This document shows positions 37,786-46,145 of a DNA stretch of 64,000 bases, one piece after another (the stretch's first letter is position 1; the number at the start of each line of letters is the position of its first letter). A program made the position numbers and the translations under genes. The stretch comes from Bacteroidota bacterium (GTDB taxonomy: Bacteria > Bacteroidota > Bacteroidia > Chitinophagales > Chitinophagaceae). Location of the stretch: the NCBI GenBank assembly GCA_023428755.1, contig JAEYWX010000027.1, positions 210,665-274,664 of the forward strand, in the 5' to 3' direction. The notes under the pieces are model-generated. The model did not search any database and was not told where the DNA came from. It saw only the letters and a list, made by a program, of their open reading frames with translations.

Positions 37786-38232
37786 TTATTGTGCAGCAGG
37801 AAACGCAGGCAATTCATCCAACCCAAGCAGTTCGTTGTCTTTTTTTATCCAGGCATAATTGTAGGATCCATTGCTGACCATAATGTATGATACAGGTATC
37901 GACATGTTGTATCGAACAATTTGTTCAACCGCTTTTTCCGTTAACTCTACATCCATTGCTTTACACTCGATCATCATCCAGGGTTGGTGAGCACGGTCAT
38001 AAATCAGTATGTCAAATCGTTTTTTTAATTCACCGAGCATGATTTCTTTCTCAACAGCAAAAAATGCAGCAGGGTATTTTTTTGTTTGCAGTAAAAATTG
38101 AAGCAGATTCTGACGCACCCATTCTTCGGGAGTAAGCCGCACCCACTGTTTCCGCAGATCATCAAAAATCACTTCTTTCCCTTCCTCTTCTTTAATTCGA
38201 AATGCAGGCGCAGGAAAATCAACTTTTATCAT
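37786..38232 (-). CDS. Stand-alone HsdR-N-like (PD-(D/E)XK) protein
   Basis: A 148-residue protein resembling only the nuclease-type N-terminal domain of type I restriction R subunits (HSDR_N). The PD-(D/E)XK elements are seen as RFDILIYD and WMMIECKAMD. No helicase, specificity or methylase gene lies nearby, so this is not a restriction system. Such single-domain proteins are widespread in Bacteroidota and of unknown role, perhaps in DNA repair. Divergent from AMP nucleosidase. Confidence 0.85.
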   Translation of the reverse strand: MIKVDFPAPAFRIKEEEGKEVIFDDLRKQWVRLTPEEWVRQNLLQFLLQTKKYPAAFFAVEKEIMLGELKKRFDILIYDRAHQPWMMIECKAMDVELTEKAVEQIVRYNMSIPVSYIMVSNGSYNYAWIKKDNELLGLDELPAFPAAQ

Positions 38233-38279
38233 GCTCCAAAGTAAATGATTAATTTAGCAGAATTCAAAAAGATGAACGC

Positions 38280-39056
38280 ATGAAAACAAAAGAAGAGATC
38301 GTAAAGAACTGGCTGCCCCGCTACACCGGTCAGCAATTAGAAGATTTTGGCAAATACATTCTGTTGACCAACTTCAGCAATTATGTAAACCTGTTTGCCG
38401 AATGGAACCAGGTAGAAGTTGTTGGAAAAGATAAACCCATGCAATGTGCAACAGCCGACGGTATCACCATCATCAACTTCGGTATGGGAAGCGCCACTGC
38501 CGCAACAGTAATGGACCTGCTGTCGGCTATTGAACCAAAAGCTGTTTTGTTTTTAGGAAAATGCGGCGGGTTAAAAGCAAAGAATAAAATTGGAGACCTT
38601 ATACTTCCTATTGCTGCTATACGTGGAGAGGGTACTAGCCGTGATTATTTCCCTTCGGAAGTACCGGCCCTGCCAGCGTTTGCGCTGCAGAAAGCTGTTT
38701 CAACCACCATTCGGGATTACAACAGTGATTACTGGACAGGCACAGTGTATACTACTAACCGCCGTGTGTGGGAACACGATGAGGAGTTTAAAGCGTATCT
38801 GGAAAAAATCAGGGCTATGGCCATTGATATGGAAACCGCAACAGTGTTTATGGTAGGCTTTGCCAATCATATTCCAACAGGTGCCTTGTTATTGGTGAGC
38901 GATAGCCCCATGACACCAGAAGGTGTAAAAACAGAAGAAAGCGATAAAAAAGTAACCACGCATTTTGTGGAGAACCACATCAAGATCGGGATTGATTCAT
39001 TAAAACAGCTCATCAACAATGGCAACACTGTTAAACATCTTCGGTTTGAAGAATGA
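38280..39056 (+). CDS. amn: AMP nucleosidase (short form)
   Basis: A 258-residue protein of the nucleoside phosphorylase fold that cleaves AMP to adenine and ribose 5-phosphate. FLGKCGGLKAKNKIGDLILP, AIRGEGTSRDYFP, AIDMETATVFMVG and LLVSDSPMTPEG match the Bacteroidota-type AMP nucleosidase, which lacks the N-terminal regulatory domain of the E. coli enzyme. Its stop overlaps the next start as ATGA. Confidence 0.92.
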   Translation: MKTKEEIVKNWLPRYTGQQLEDFGKYILLTNFSNYVNLFAEWNQVEVVGKDKPMQCATADGITIINFGMGSATAATVMDLLSAIEPKAVLFLGKCGGLKAKNKIGDLILPIAAIRGEGTSRDYFPSEVPALPAFALQKAVSTTIRDYNSDYWTGTVYTTNRRVWEHDEEFKAYLEKIRAMAIDMETATVFMVGFANHIPTGALLLVSDSPMTPEGVKTEESDKKVTTHFVENHIKIGIDSLKQLINNGNTVKHLRFEE

Positions 39057-40801
39057 TAAAACCGCTGCTAGATATCACTAACCTTGAAGTCAACTTCAAA
39101 ACGGAAGATGGCGAAGTAAAAGCCATTCATGGTATTTCATTCAGTGTTGGCAAAGGAGAAACCGTAGCAGTGGTGGGCGAAAGCGGTTCGGGCAAATCCG
39201 TTACAGCGCTTTCGGCCCTGCAATTGATACCACAACCTCCTGCTTTCTATCCCAATGGCGGTATTCAGTTTACACAAAAGGACGGTTCTATTATCGATCT
39301 GCTAAAAGCTTCCGCAAAACAACTGCAACAGATTCGTGGCAATGAGATTGCCATGATCTTCCAGGAACCGATGACATCTCTCAACCCGGTTTTTACCTGT
39401 GGCATGCAGGTGATGGAAGCCATACAACAGCATCAGAAAGTAAACAAAGAAGAAGCGGCCAAACGCACATTACTGTTGTTTGAAAAAGTGAAGTTGCCCA
39501 ACCCGTCGGCTATGCTTAACCGTTATCCACACCAGTTAAGTGGCGGACAAAAACAACGGGTGATGATCGCCATGGCGATGAGCTGCAATCCATCGCTGTT
39601 AATTGCCGATGAACCTACTACTGCTTTGGATGTAACCGTACAAAAAACCATTCTTCAGCTCATTAAAGAACTGCAGCAGGAAACAGGCATGGGCGTATTG
39701 TTCATTACACATGATTTGGGTGTGGTGCATGATATTGCCGATAAAATTGTGGTGATGTACAAAGGACAAATTGTTGAGCAAGGCTCTGTCCGTGAAATTT
39801 TTGACCATCCGAAACACCCATATACAAAAGCATTGCTGGCCTGCCGCCCGGCGCTTCATCCAAAAGGAAAACGACTACCTGTGGTGAGTGATTTTTTGGA
39901 AATGGAAAGAGAAAAGGAGAAAGTGGAAAGTATAGCCGATAGCTATAAGCCGATAGTAGATAGTGAACAACCCAATACCCAAATTCCAAATTCCCAATTC
40001 CAGCCCCCTCTCCTTCAAATTCAAAACCTCAACGTGTGGTTTCCGGAACATAAGAAACTATTTAGCAAATCATCATCTTACATCAAAGCAGTGAACGATG
40101 TGAGTTTTGATGTTTATGCAGGCGAAACAGTAGGATTAGTTGGTGAAAGCGGTTGCGGCAAAACAACACTCGGTCGTGGTTTGGTTCGGTTGGTTGATGG
40201 AACAGCGGGCAGTATTTTACTAAACGGAAAAAATATTTTGCAGGAACCGGCGGCAGCCTTTACAAAGCAACGTAAAAACTTACAGATCGTTTTTCAGGAC
40301 CCCTACTCTTCACTCAACCCACGCATCAGTATTGGCGATGCCATTGCTGAACCGATGCTGGTGCATCAACTGCAACCCAATCAAAAAAAGGCAAAAGAAA
40401 AAGTAATGGAACTGCTGGAGAAAGTAAATCTTTCGGCAGATCATTTCAACCGTTACCCGCATGAGTTTAGTGGCGGGCAACGCCAACGGATTGTGATTGC
40501 ACGTGCATTGGCTTTACATCCATCCTTTATTGTCTGGGACGAATCTGTTTCGGCATTAGACGTAAGTGTGCAAGCACAGGTACTCAACCTGCTCAACGAT
40601 CTGAAGAAAGAATTCAACTTCACCTCCATTTTCATTTCGCATGATCTGTCGGTGGTACGTTATATCTGCGACCGGATTATTGTGATGAACAAAGGGCAGA
40701 TCGAAGAAAGTGGCAGCGCCGATGATATTTATTACAGACCACAAACCGCCTACACCCGCCAGTTGTTAGCGGCCATTCCGGGCAGGGTGCTTCCAATCTA
40801 A
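39053..40801 (+). CDS. Fused oligopeptide/dipeptide-type ABC transporter ATPase (DppD-DppF-like)
   Basis: A 582-residue protein with two complete ABC ATPase domains. Domain 1 (about 1-285) has GESGSGKS, LSGGQKQRV and LIADEPTTALD; domain 2 (about 323-582) has GESGCGKT, SGGQRQRI and VWDESVSALD. The joining segment (about 290-320) is encoded by low-complexity, intergenic-type sequence. No permease or binding-protein gene lies alongside, so partners are elsewhere. Translation is probably coupled to AMP nucleosidase through ATGA. Confidence 0.93.
   Translation: MIKPLLDITNLEVNFKTEDGEVKAIHGISFSVGKGETVAVVGESGSGKSVTALSALQLIPQPPAFYPNGGIQFTQKDGSIIDLLKASAKQLQQIRGNEIAMIFQEPMTSLNPVFTCGMQVMEAIQQHQKVNKEEAAKRTLLLFEKVKLPNPSAMLNRYPHQLSGGQKQRVMIAMAMSCNPSLLIADEPTTALDVTVQKTILQLIKELQQETGMGVLFITHDLGVVHDIADKIVVMYKGQIVEQGSVREIFDHPKHPYTKALLACRPALHPKGKRLPVVSDFLEMEREKEKVESIADSYKPIVDSEQPNTQIPNSQFQPPLLQIQNLNVWFPEHKKLFSKSSSYIKAVNDVSFDVYAGETVGLVGESGCGKTTLGRGLVRLVDGTAGSILLNGKNILQEPAAAFTKQRKNLQIVFQDPYSSLNPRISIGDAIAEPMLVHQLQPNQKKAKEKVMELLEKVNLSADHFNRYPHEFSGGQRQRIVIARALALHPSFIVWDESVSALDVSVQAQVLNLLNDLKKEFNFTSIFISHDLSVVRYICDRIIVMNKGQIEESGSADDIYYRPQTAYTRQLLAAIPGRVLPI
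39931..40013. repeat. Low-complexity repeat encoding the ABC interdomain linker
   Basis: AGCCGATAG-type units (39933-39965) are followed by CCCAATTCC-type units and a CAGCCCCCTCTCC tail (39969-40013). Both types resemble intergenic repeats of this group. They are read in frame as the linker with SYKPIVDSEQPNTQIPNSQF. Confidence 0.6.
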
Positions 40802-40874
40802 ACCGGCGAAACGTACAAGAGCAGCAAGCCTTCTCAGCTGTGGATAATTTTCCGGGATTTTTGCCCGAATTCCT

Positions 40875-40882
40875 TACCTTTG
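40875..40882 (+). promoter_or_regulatory. Probable -7 box of queA
   Basis: TACCTTTG matches TAnnTTTG. Transcription from here would give a leader of about 110 nt before the queA start. Confidence 0.55.
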
Positions 40883-40889
40883 CACGCAT

Positions 40890-41001
40890 TAAAAAGTAAC
40901 AGGTTCAAACCCGGTGCCGTAAGACGGGGTTTGGAGAGTCACTCCCGAATACTCACCTCAACGCTGCGTTTGCACCCGTTACGAAAATTATAAAACGCAG
41001 T
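40890..41001 (+). promoter_or_regulatory. Structured queA leader, candidate riboswitch of unassigned class
   Basis: AGGT (40901-40904) can pair with ACCT (40955-40958), enclosing two hairpins: AAACCC with GGGTTT (40907-40912/40927-40932, with inner CCGT/ACGG) and GGAG with CTCC (40933-40944). A perfect 8-bp stem CTGCGTTT/AAACGCAG (40964-40971/40993-41000) ends one base before the start codon. GGTGC (40913-40917) is complementary to GCACC (40972-40976) in the loop of that hairpin, allowing a pseudoknot. I cannot match it to a named class. Confidence 0.5.
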
Positions 41002-42051
41002 ATGAAGTTATCACAGTTTACGTTCGACCTACCCCTCAACCTCATTGCCCAGAATCCTACAAAAAAACGTGAAGACAGCCGTTTGATGGTTGTACACCGT
41101 AAAACCGGACAAATCGAAAACCGCCAGTTCCGTGACATCATGGAATATTTCGACGATAAAGATGTATTTGTAGTGAACAACACCAAAGTATTTCCTGCCC
41201 GCATGTATGGCCGCAAGGAAAAAACAGGTGCCAAGATCGAAGTGTTTCTTCTTCGTGAATTAAATAAGCAAAACCGTTTGTGGGATGTAATTGTTGATCC
41301 GGCCAGAAAGATCCGTGTGGGTAACAAATTATATTTCGGCGATACAGAAGACCTGGTTGCTGAAGTAATTGATAACACTACTTCCCGTGGCCGTACCATT
41401 CGTTTCCTGTTTGACGGAACCGATGAAGAGTTCCGCACTGTATTGTATGCAATGGGCGAAACGCCGCTTCCAAAATATATCAAACGCAAACCGGATGATG
41501 AAGACCGTGAACGTTACCAAACTGTGTTTGCAAAACACGAAGGTGCGGTGGCAGCCCCTACTGCAGGCATGCACTTCAGCCAGGAATTAATCAAGCGTTT
41601 GGAGATTCAAGGTGTGCGCTTTGCAGAAGTAACATTGCATACCGGTTTAGGAACCTTCCGCCCGATTGAAGTGGAAGACCTTAGTAAACATAAAATGGAT
41701 GCTGAGTATTATAAGATCGATGACTTCTCTTGCAAGATCGTAAACAAAGCAAAAGAAGGTAAAAACCGAATCTGTTCTATCGGCACAACCACCATGCGTG
41801 CATTGGAAACATCATTCACGGCTCAACAGTTATTAAAACCAAGCGAAGGATGGACGAATATTTTTATTCACCCGCCTTACAATTTTAATATTGCCGATTC
41901 ACTGGTTACCAACTTCCACTTGCCGAAAACAAGTTTGCTGATCATGACCTGTGCATTTGCCGGTTACGATCTTACCATGGAAGCGTATAAAAAAGCAATT
42001 AAAGACAAGTATCGTTTCTTCAGTTATGGAGATGCGATGTTGGTGATCTAA
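41002..42051 (+). CDS. queA: S-adenosylmethionine:tRNA ribosyltransferase-isomerase
   Basis: A 349-residue QueA, usual length. It transfers the ribosyl part of SAM to preQ1 at tRNA position 34, giving epoxyqueuosine. DLPLNLIAQNPTKKREDSR, AAPTAGMHFSQELI, VTLHTGLGTFRPI and IGTTTMRALETSF are the family blocks. It is preceded by a structured leader and followed directly by a terminator, so it is monocistronic. Confidence 0.97.
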   Translation: MKLSQFTFDLPLNLIAQNPTKKREDSRLMVVHRKTGQIENRQFRDIMEYFDDKDVFVVNNTKVFPARMYGRKEKTGAKIEVFLLRELNKQNRLWDVIVDPARKIRVGNKLYFGDTEDLVAEVIDNTTSRGRTIRFLFDGTDEEFRTVLYAMGETPLPKYIKRKPDDEDRERYQTVFAKHEGAVAAPTAGMHFSQELIKRLEIQGVRFAEVTLHTGLGTFRPIEVEDLSKHKMDAEYYKIDDFSCKIVNKAKEGKNRICSIGTTTMRALETSFTAQQLLKPSEGWTNIFIHPPYNFNIADSLVTNFHLPKTSLLIMTCAFAGYDLTMEAYKKAIKDKYRFFSYGDAMLVI

Positions 42052-42058
42052 TGATACA

Positions 42059-42089
42059 ATCCCTCTCCCAACCGAGAGGGATTTTTTTC
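42059..42089 (+). terminator. Rho-independent terminator of queA
   Basis: A 9-bp perfect stem (42059-42067 with 42074-42082), 6-nt loop and a following T7 run. Confidence 0.9.
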
Positions 42090-42157
42090 TTGTTGCTACA
42101 AACACGCAACGAATTTTCTTCCTGTAACTTGCGCCCTTGGGGCCTAAACATATTCGC

Positions 42158-42673
42158 ATGACTAACAAAACAGCAAAAGAATCATTTATTGTAATGACCG
42201 AGTTGGTACTCCCGAACGATACCAACGTATTCGGCAATCTGATGGGTGGCCGTTTAATGTACTGGATGGATATTGCATCGGCATTAGCAGCGGGCAAGCA
42301 TTGCAATTCGCCTGTGGTTACTGCAAGTGTTGATAATATTTCGTTTGAGAACCCGATCAAGCTGGGCAACGTGGTACATATTGAAGCAAAGGTTACACGT
42401 GCATTCAACAGTTCAATGGAAGTGCATATGAAAGTGTGGGGAGAAGATACTGTGCAGCAATACCGCTACAAAAGCAATGAAGCCTATTATACGTTTGTTG
42501 CATTGGATCCCAACCGCCGTCCCAAACCTGTACCACAGTTAATTCCTGAAACAGAAGAAGAAATAAAACTCTTTGATGGTGCTCTGCGCCGCCGCCAGTT
42601 GCGTTTGATCTTGGGCGGAAAGATGAAGCCAAAAGATGCAGCAGAGCTGAAAGCGTTGTTTGTGGAGGAGTGA
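42158..42673 (+). CDS. Hotdog-fold acyl-CoA thioesterase
   Basis: Start taken at the Met of MTNKTAKES (171 residues); the upstream in-frame codon at 42137 adds a non-conserved leader. The YciA/BFIT-like hotdog motif is LPNDTNVFGNLMGGRLMYWMDIASALAAG, with VVTASVDNISFENPIKLGNVV following. It hydrolyses acyl-CoA to free acid and CoA; chain length cannot be read. The C-terminal helix (ELKALFVEE) is typical of the Bacteroidota form. Confidence 0.9.
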   Translation: MTNKTAKESFIVMTELVLPNDTNVFGNLMGGRLMYWMDIASALAAGKHCNSPVVTASVDNISFENPIKLGNVVHIEAKVTRAFNSSMEVHMKVWGEDTVQQYRYKSNEAYYTFVALDPNRRPKPVPQLIPETEEEIKLFDGALRRRQLRLILGGKMKPKDAAELKALFVEE

Positions 42674-42723
42674 GTTAGTCAATAGCGTTTTGTAGTCTTG
42701 GAAATGTTGAATAAACTGAGTTC

Positions 42724-42836
42724 CGTCATGTCGAGGCACGAGACATCGCTACGACGTAAGACGGTTTAAGTTTCATAAGAATTTTTGATTGGTATCTCTC
42801 CAACTGCATAGAGATGCTTCGTTCCTCAGCATGACG
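42724..42836. repeat. 113-bp MITE-like repeat, copy 1
   Basis: The ends are imperfect terminal inverted repeats of about 26 bp: CGTCATGTCGAGGCACGAG on the left and, on the complementary strand from the right, CGTCATGCTGAGGAACGAAG. The interior is about 60 bp. A second copy of identical length lies 47 bp further on. Together with it, this accounts for the gene-free stretch 42674-43025. Confidence 0.8.
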
Positions 42837-42883
42837 AATGCTGCTTTTCGAATTAAATGAAACATACTAACACCTCTGAGGCC

Positions 42884-42996
42884 CGTCATGTCGAGGTACG
42901 AGACATCACTACAACATAAAACGGTTCAAGTTCCATCAGAATTTTTGATTTGTATCTCTCCAACTGCATAGAGATGCTTCGTTCCTCAGCATGACG
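42884..42996. repeat. 113-bp MITE-like repeat, copy 2
   Basis: Same length and orientation as copy 1, with about a dozen substitutions, nearly all in the left half and middle; the right 40 bp (TATCTCTCCAACTGCATAGA onward) are identical. No open reading frame fits inside, so mobilisation would need a transposase in trans. Confidence 0.8.
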
Positions 42997-43025
42997 AATA
43001 TGGTTAGCAGCAAATACTCTTCCAA

Positions 43026-43325
43026 TTACCACTTTTCAATCTCAGGCCATAAATCAATCCAATCTGGATTCACGGCAGAGATCAACTCATTCTTTCGTAC
43101 CCGATTCCAACCCTTGATTTCTTTTTCTTTCGCAATTGCCTCTTCAATCCGACTAAAACTTTCATAATACACACAAATTGTACAATTATACCTCGCTGTA
43201 AAACTATTTTCATAAAGGTGAGTCTGGTGTTCAATAATTCGATTACGCAAATCAGATGTAACACCTGTATATAAAACAGTTCGAAGTTTATTAGTCATGA
43301 TATATACACATCCTCCATGTTTCAT
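43026..43325 (-). CDS. GIY-YIG nuclease family protein
   Basis: A 99-residue single-domain GIY-YIG protein (VYIMTNKLRTVLYTGVTSDL with Arg of RNRIIEHQ and a C-terminal Glu block EEAIAKEKEIKGWNR). This small stand-alone type (UPF0213-like) is very common in Bacteroidota, and its cellular role is not known. It is adjacent to the two 113-bp repeats and follows the CarboxypepD gene. Confidence 0.9.
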   Translation of the reverse strand: MKHGGCVYIMTNKLRTVLYTGVTSDLRNRIIEHQTHLYENSFTARYNCTICVYYESFSRIEEAIAKEKEIKGWNRVRKNELISAVNPDWIDLWPEIEKW

Positions 43326-43334
43326 AAAATCAGT

Positions 43335-44462
43335 TTACTCCGGCTCATAATCCTCCGGCAACATATTTGCCAGGCGTTCAAACACCCACATGCCATCATT
43401 GTAGGCGGCCAGCGGTGTCAGTAATCGTCCTCTGTAATCAACAAGTATAGGTGGTTTAAACGGACGAAGCCCGGATATAGTTCCTTCCCGTACCTGTCCG
43501 CCCACAATCCTGCTTTTTGTAATATCTTGTTTCAACGCAGTATTCTTTTCATACACTACACGCAGCCTGTCCGCTGTTTTAATCTCGTAGATCCTGTAAC
43601 CCGAATCACTGTGAATATGCAACAAACTGTCTTCTGTAACAGGCACAGCAATATCAATACTGTTGCTTCCTCCCAATTGCAACGTAATTTTTTGAGGAGC
43701 TCCCCCTTCCTGTTTCATTTCTTTCCGGTAAATATTCTGCACCGTAAATTTTTCTTCTTTCAGTGTCCGCTGCACAAGGCTTCGGTAAAAATGCATGGTA
43801 CTACCTTCATAGGCTTCTCTTCTGCGTTTTGCCCAACGACGTTTGTTTTCACCTTCTCCATTTTTATCAACAAAACGGGTGTAGCCGAAAAAACGTGACT
43901 CGCCGGTTACCCGGTTAAAGTAAAATTCAACCAGGTCGAAATAGATCACATAACCAAGCTCCGGATTATCCACCACAAGTGTGGTATCGCAATAGGCAAC
44001 CAGTTCATTCTGATTGGGCGTGGCCGCAAACTGAACATCTTTCAGGTTTTTCACTTTTGCACGGTTGGCTGCTCTTGTTTCTCCCAATAAATTTTTCCGG
44101 AAAATTTCAAGATAGCGTACACGTGTTGCTTCCGGCAATATCAGCAGCTCACGCATTTCCGCTTCACGCTTGGTTAAGCGAAATGTAATTTTCATGGATG
44201 CATTACGTACATCGGCTACATACAGTAATCGCTCATACCCAACAAAGGAAGCCACTACTTCGTATGTGCCGGGTGCAAATGGACCTAATTGAAATTCACC
44301 GGTGCTGCCGGTAACAGTACCAGTTGTGGAGTTGTTGATGAATACACTGGCATTGCCAAGTGCTGCGCCGGTTTCATCATCTATCACAATACCCTTGATG
44401 AAAAACGACTGTGCGCAAACACTGCTGTGTGCAAACAGAAAAAAGATGATAAGTTTATACAT
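43335..44462 (-). CDS. Secreted protein with CarboxypepD_reg-like domain
   Basis: A 375-residue protein with a signal peptide (cleavage near SVCAQ). The N-terminal beta-sandwich at about 22-100 is a CarboxypepD_reg-like domain (GIVIDDETGAALGNASVFI, STGEFQLGPFAPGTYEV). The remaining 270 residues have no recognised domain but contain many beta-strand patterns. There is no TonB plug or barrel. Possibly an outer-membrane-associated protein of unknown role. Confidence 0.85.
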   Translation of the reverse strand: MYKLIIFFLFAHSSVCAQSFFIKGIVIDDETGAALGNASVFINNSTTGTVTGSTGEFQLGPFAPGTYEVVASFVGYERLLYVADVRNASMKITFRLTKREAEMRELLILPEATRVRYLEIFRKNLLGETRAANRAKVKNLKDVQFAATPNQNELVAYCDTTLVVDNPELGYVIYFDLVEFYFNRVTGESRFFGYTRFVDKNGEGENKRRWAKRRREAYEGSTMHFYRSLVQRTLKEEKFTVQNIYRKEMKQEGGAPQKITLQLGGSNSIDIAVPVTEDSLLHIHSDSGYRIYEIKTADRLRVVYEKNTALKQDITKSRIVGGQVREGTISGLRPFKPPILVDYRGRLLTPLAAYNDGMWVFERLANMLPEDYEPE

Positions 44463-44544
44463 AGATGAAGCTGAAAATTACAACTATTTCGAAAGCCTCC
44501 TGTCATGCTTCTTAGAATTGTAAGAACGAAGGTTTTGCTGAAAA

Positions 44545-44571
44545 TAAAAAGGATGGACAAACGCCCATCCT
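44545..44571 (-). terminator. Terminator of the acyltransferase gene
   Basis: A 7-bp stem (44550-44556 with 44565-44571), followed on the minus strand by a U-rich run (44541-44549). Confidence 0.7.
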
Positions 44572-44592
44572 CTTTCAACTATTTTATTTGTA

Positions 44593-45363
44593 TTATTTAT
44601 CAATTATACTCATCAGGTGATGTTTTCCTTTGAGCATGTACTTTTTACTTTGTTCAATACTATCCATTACCTGGTCGAGTATGTCCTCCACAGGTGCGTT
44701 GTAATCAATATTCAACGGTTCTTTAATGGTAACCGATAAAATACTGCCCCGCTTTTTAAACTTCAATCCTTTCTTATTGAACGCACGCCAAAAACCATTG
44801 ATCACGATGGGTACAACAATGGGTTGGTTTTGTTTGATGATATAAGCAGTTCCTTTCCGGCCGGGTGCAAACGGCTTGGTGGTTCCCTGCGGAAATGTGA
44901 TCACCCAGCTATCGTTCAACGCTCTGGCAATTTTTCGTGTATCACCGGGATCGAGGCCACGCTGTACTTCTTTCCCTTCGGCTCTCCACGTACGCTTCAC
45001 CGTGAGTGCGCCGGCACTGGCAAACAAACGGGTAAGCCATGTATCTTTCATGGTTTCGGCCGCAGCTACATAATAAATTTTAGTAATGGGGTTCAGCAGG
45101 TAATACGGTATACCCAGTCCTTTGTATTTACCCCACTTGGCAGCAAAGAAAATATGAAGGAACGTAATTACATCAGCAAAATAAGTTTGATGATTACTTA
45201 CAAACAATACGTTGCGCTTGGGAAGATCTTTCAAACGCTCAGCACCAGTTACCTGGAGCTTGTTGATGAGGGCGATGCCGGGGTAAGTAACCGCACCAAC
45301 AACACCGTACACAACACGACGCAATAAGTTGAACTCTTTTATACGTTCGACAAAAGTTGACAT
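44593..45363 (-). CDS. plsC: 1-acyl-sn-glycerol-3-phosphate acyltransferase family protein
   Basis: Start taken at the Met of MSTFVERIKEFN (256 residues); an earlier Met at 45429 adds a Cys-rich, unlikely leader. The PlsC motif is SNHQTYFADV (HX4D), and block III is FPQGTTKPF in place of the usual FPEGTRS. It likely makes phosphatidic acid or acylates a related lipid at the inner membrane. The altered block III may mean a different acceptor. Confidence 0.85.
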   Translation of the reverse strand: MSTFVERIKEFNLLRRVVYGVVGAVTYPGIALINKLQVTGAERLKDLPKRNVLFVSNHQTYFADVITFLHIFFAAKWGKYKGLGIPYYLLNPITKIYYVAAAETMKDTWLTRLFASAGALTVKRTWRAEGKEVQRGLDPGDTRKIARALNDSWVITFPQGTTKPFAPGRKGTAYIIKQNQPIVVPIVINGFWRAFNKKGLKFKKRGSILSVTIKEPLNIDYNAPVEDILDQVMDSIEQSKKYMLKGKHHLMSIIDK

Positions 45364-45473
45364 GGTTAAAGTTGATTGACACCTGAAACAGGAATTGCAA
45401 GATAACAATTTGGTAATATTGGCAAACATTAATTTTAGGTTGTCGAGTTATTACTACAACGTAAAAATGCCCC

Positions 45474-45481
45474 TACTTTTG
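45474..45481 (+). promoter_or_regulatory. Probable -7 box of the HAD gene
   Basis: TACTTTTG ends only 4 bp before the start codon, so the transcript would begin at or near the ATG and have almost no leader. Confidence 0.55.
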
Positions 45482-45485
45482 CGCC

Positions 45486-46145
45486 ATGAAAATGAAGGCG
45501 GTAATTTTTGACATGGATGGCTTACTTATTGACAGTGAGCCGTTTTGGGAAGAAGCTGGCAGTGAAACATTACTGGAGTTTGGTAAAAAACTGACGGCTG
45601 CAGAATACCACAGCTCAACTGGTTTGCGTACGGAAGAATGGATTGAACATTGGTTCCGTCATTTCGATCTTCCCTTACAACATGCACCAGCTGCGGTTGA
45701 TACAATTATTCAAAAAGCAATTGAAAAAATAGACGCAAAAGCAGAAATGTTTGCAGGGGTTGATACCATTATTCCTTTTTTCAGACAACAAGGTTTTAAA
45801 ATCGGATTGGCTACTTCTTCTCCTTTATCGTTGGTAGATGTGGTGTTGAAAAAATTAAACCTGCAAAACAGTTTTGACACAATCACATCAGCCGAAAAAC
45901 TTCCTTTTGGAAAACCACATCCCGAAGTATATCTCAATTGTGCAGCCGGTCTTGCTGTAAAGGGAATGGAATGTATTGCGTTTGAAGATTCATTTAATGG
46001 AATGATCGCTGCAAAAGCTGCCCGTATGAAATGCGTAGTTGTTCCTTCAACTACTGCTTACGATCAACCAAAATGGAATGCTGCTGATTTGAAAATAAAA
46101 TCGTTAATTGATTTCGATGCGGAACAATTGTCGCTCCTGCTTTAA
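45486..46145 (+). CDS. HAD-family sugar-phosphatase (hexitol phosphatase HxpB/YniC-like)
   Basis: A 219-residue HAD subfamily IA hydrolase. Motif I is FDMDGLLIDSEPFWEEA, motif II the TSS of LATSSPLSL, motif III the Lys of LPFGKPHPEVYL, and motif IV is FEDSFNG. The best family match by motif is the 2-deoxyglucose-6-phosphate/hexitol phosphatase group. It converges with the CLC gene, overlapping it by 4 bp at the stop codons. Confidence 0.88.
   Translation: MKMKAVIFDMDGLLIDSEPFWEEAGSETLLEFGKKLTAAEYHSSTGLRTEEWIEHWFRHFDLPLQHAPAAVDTIIQKAIEKIDAKAEMFAGVDTIIPFFRQQGFKIGLATSSPLSLVDVVLKKLNLQNSFDTITSAEKLPFGKPHPEVYLNCAAGLAVKGMECIAFEDSFNGMIAAKAARMKCVVVPSTTAYDQPKWNAADLKIKSLIDFDAEQLSLLL

Noticed and set aside
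37786..38232. Type I restriction system
   Set aside because: Only an HsdR-N-like domain is present; no HsdM, HsdS or helicase domain is nearby.
40890..40960. queA leader as a tRNA remnant or a preQ1/SAM/cobalamin riboswitch
   Set aside because: GGTTCAAACCC resembles a T arm, but no cloverleaf can be drawn; the conserved cores of the named riboswitch classes are not present.
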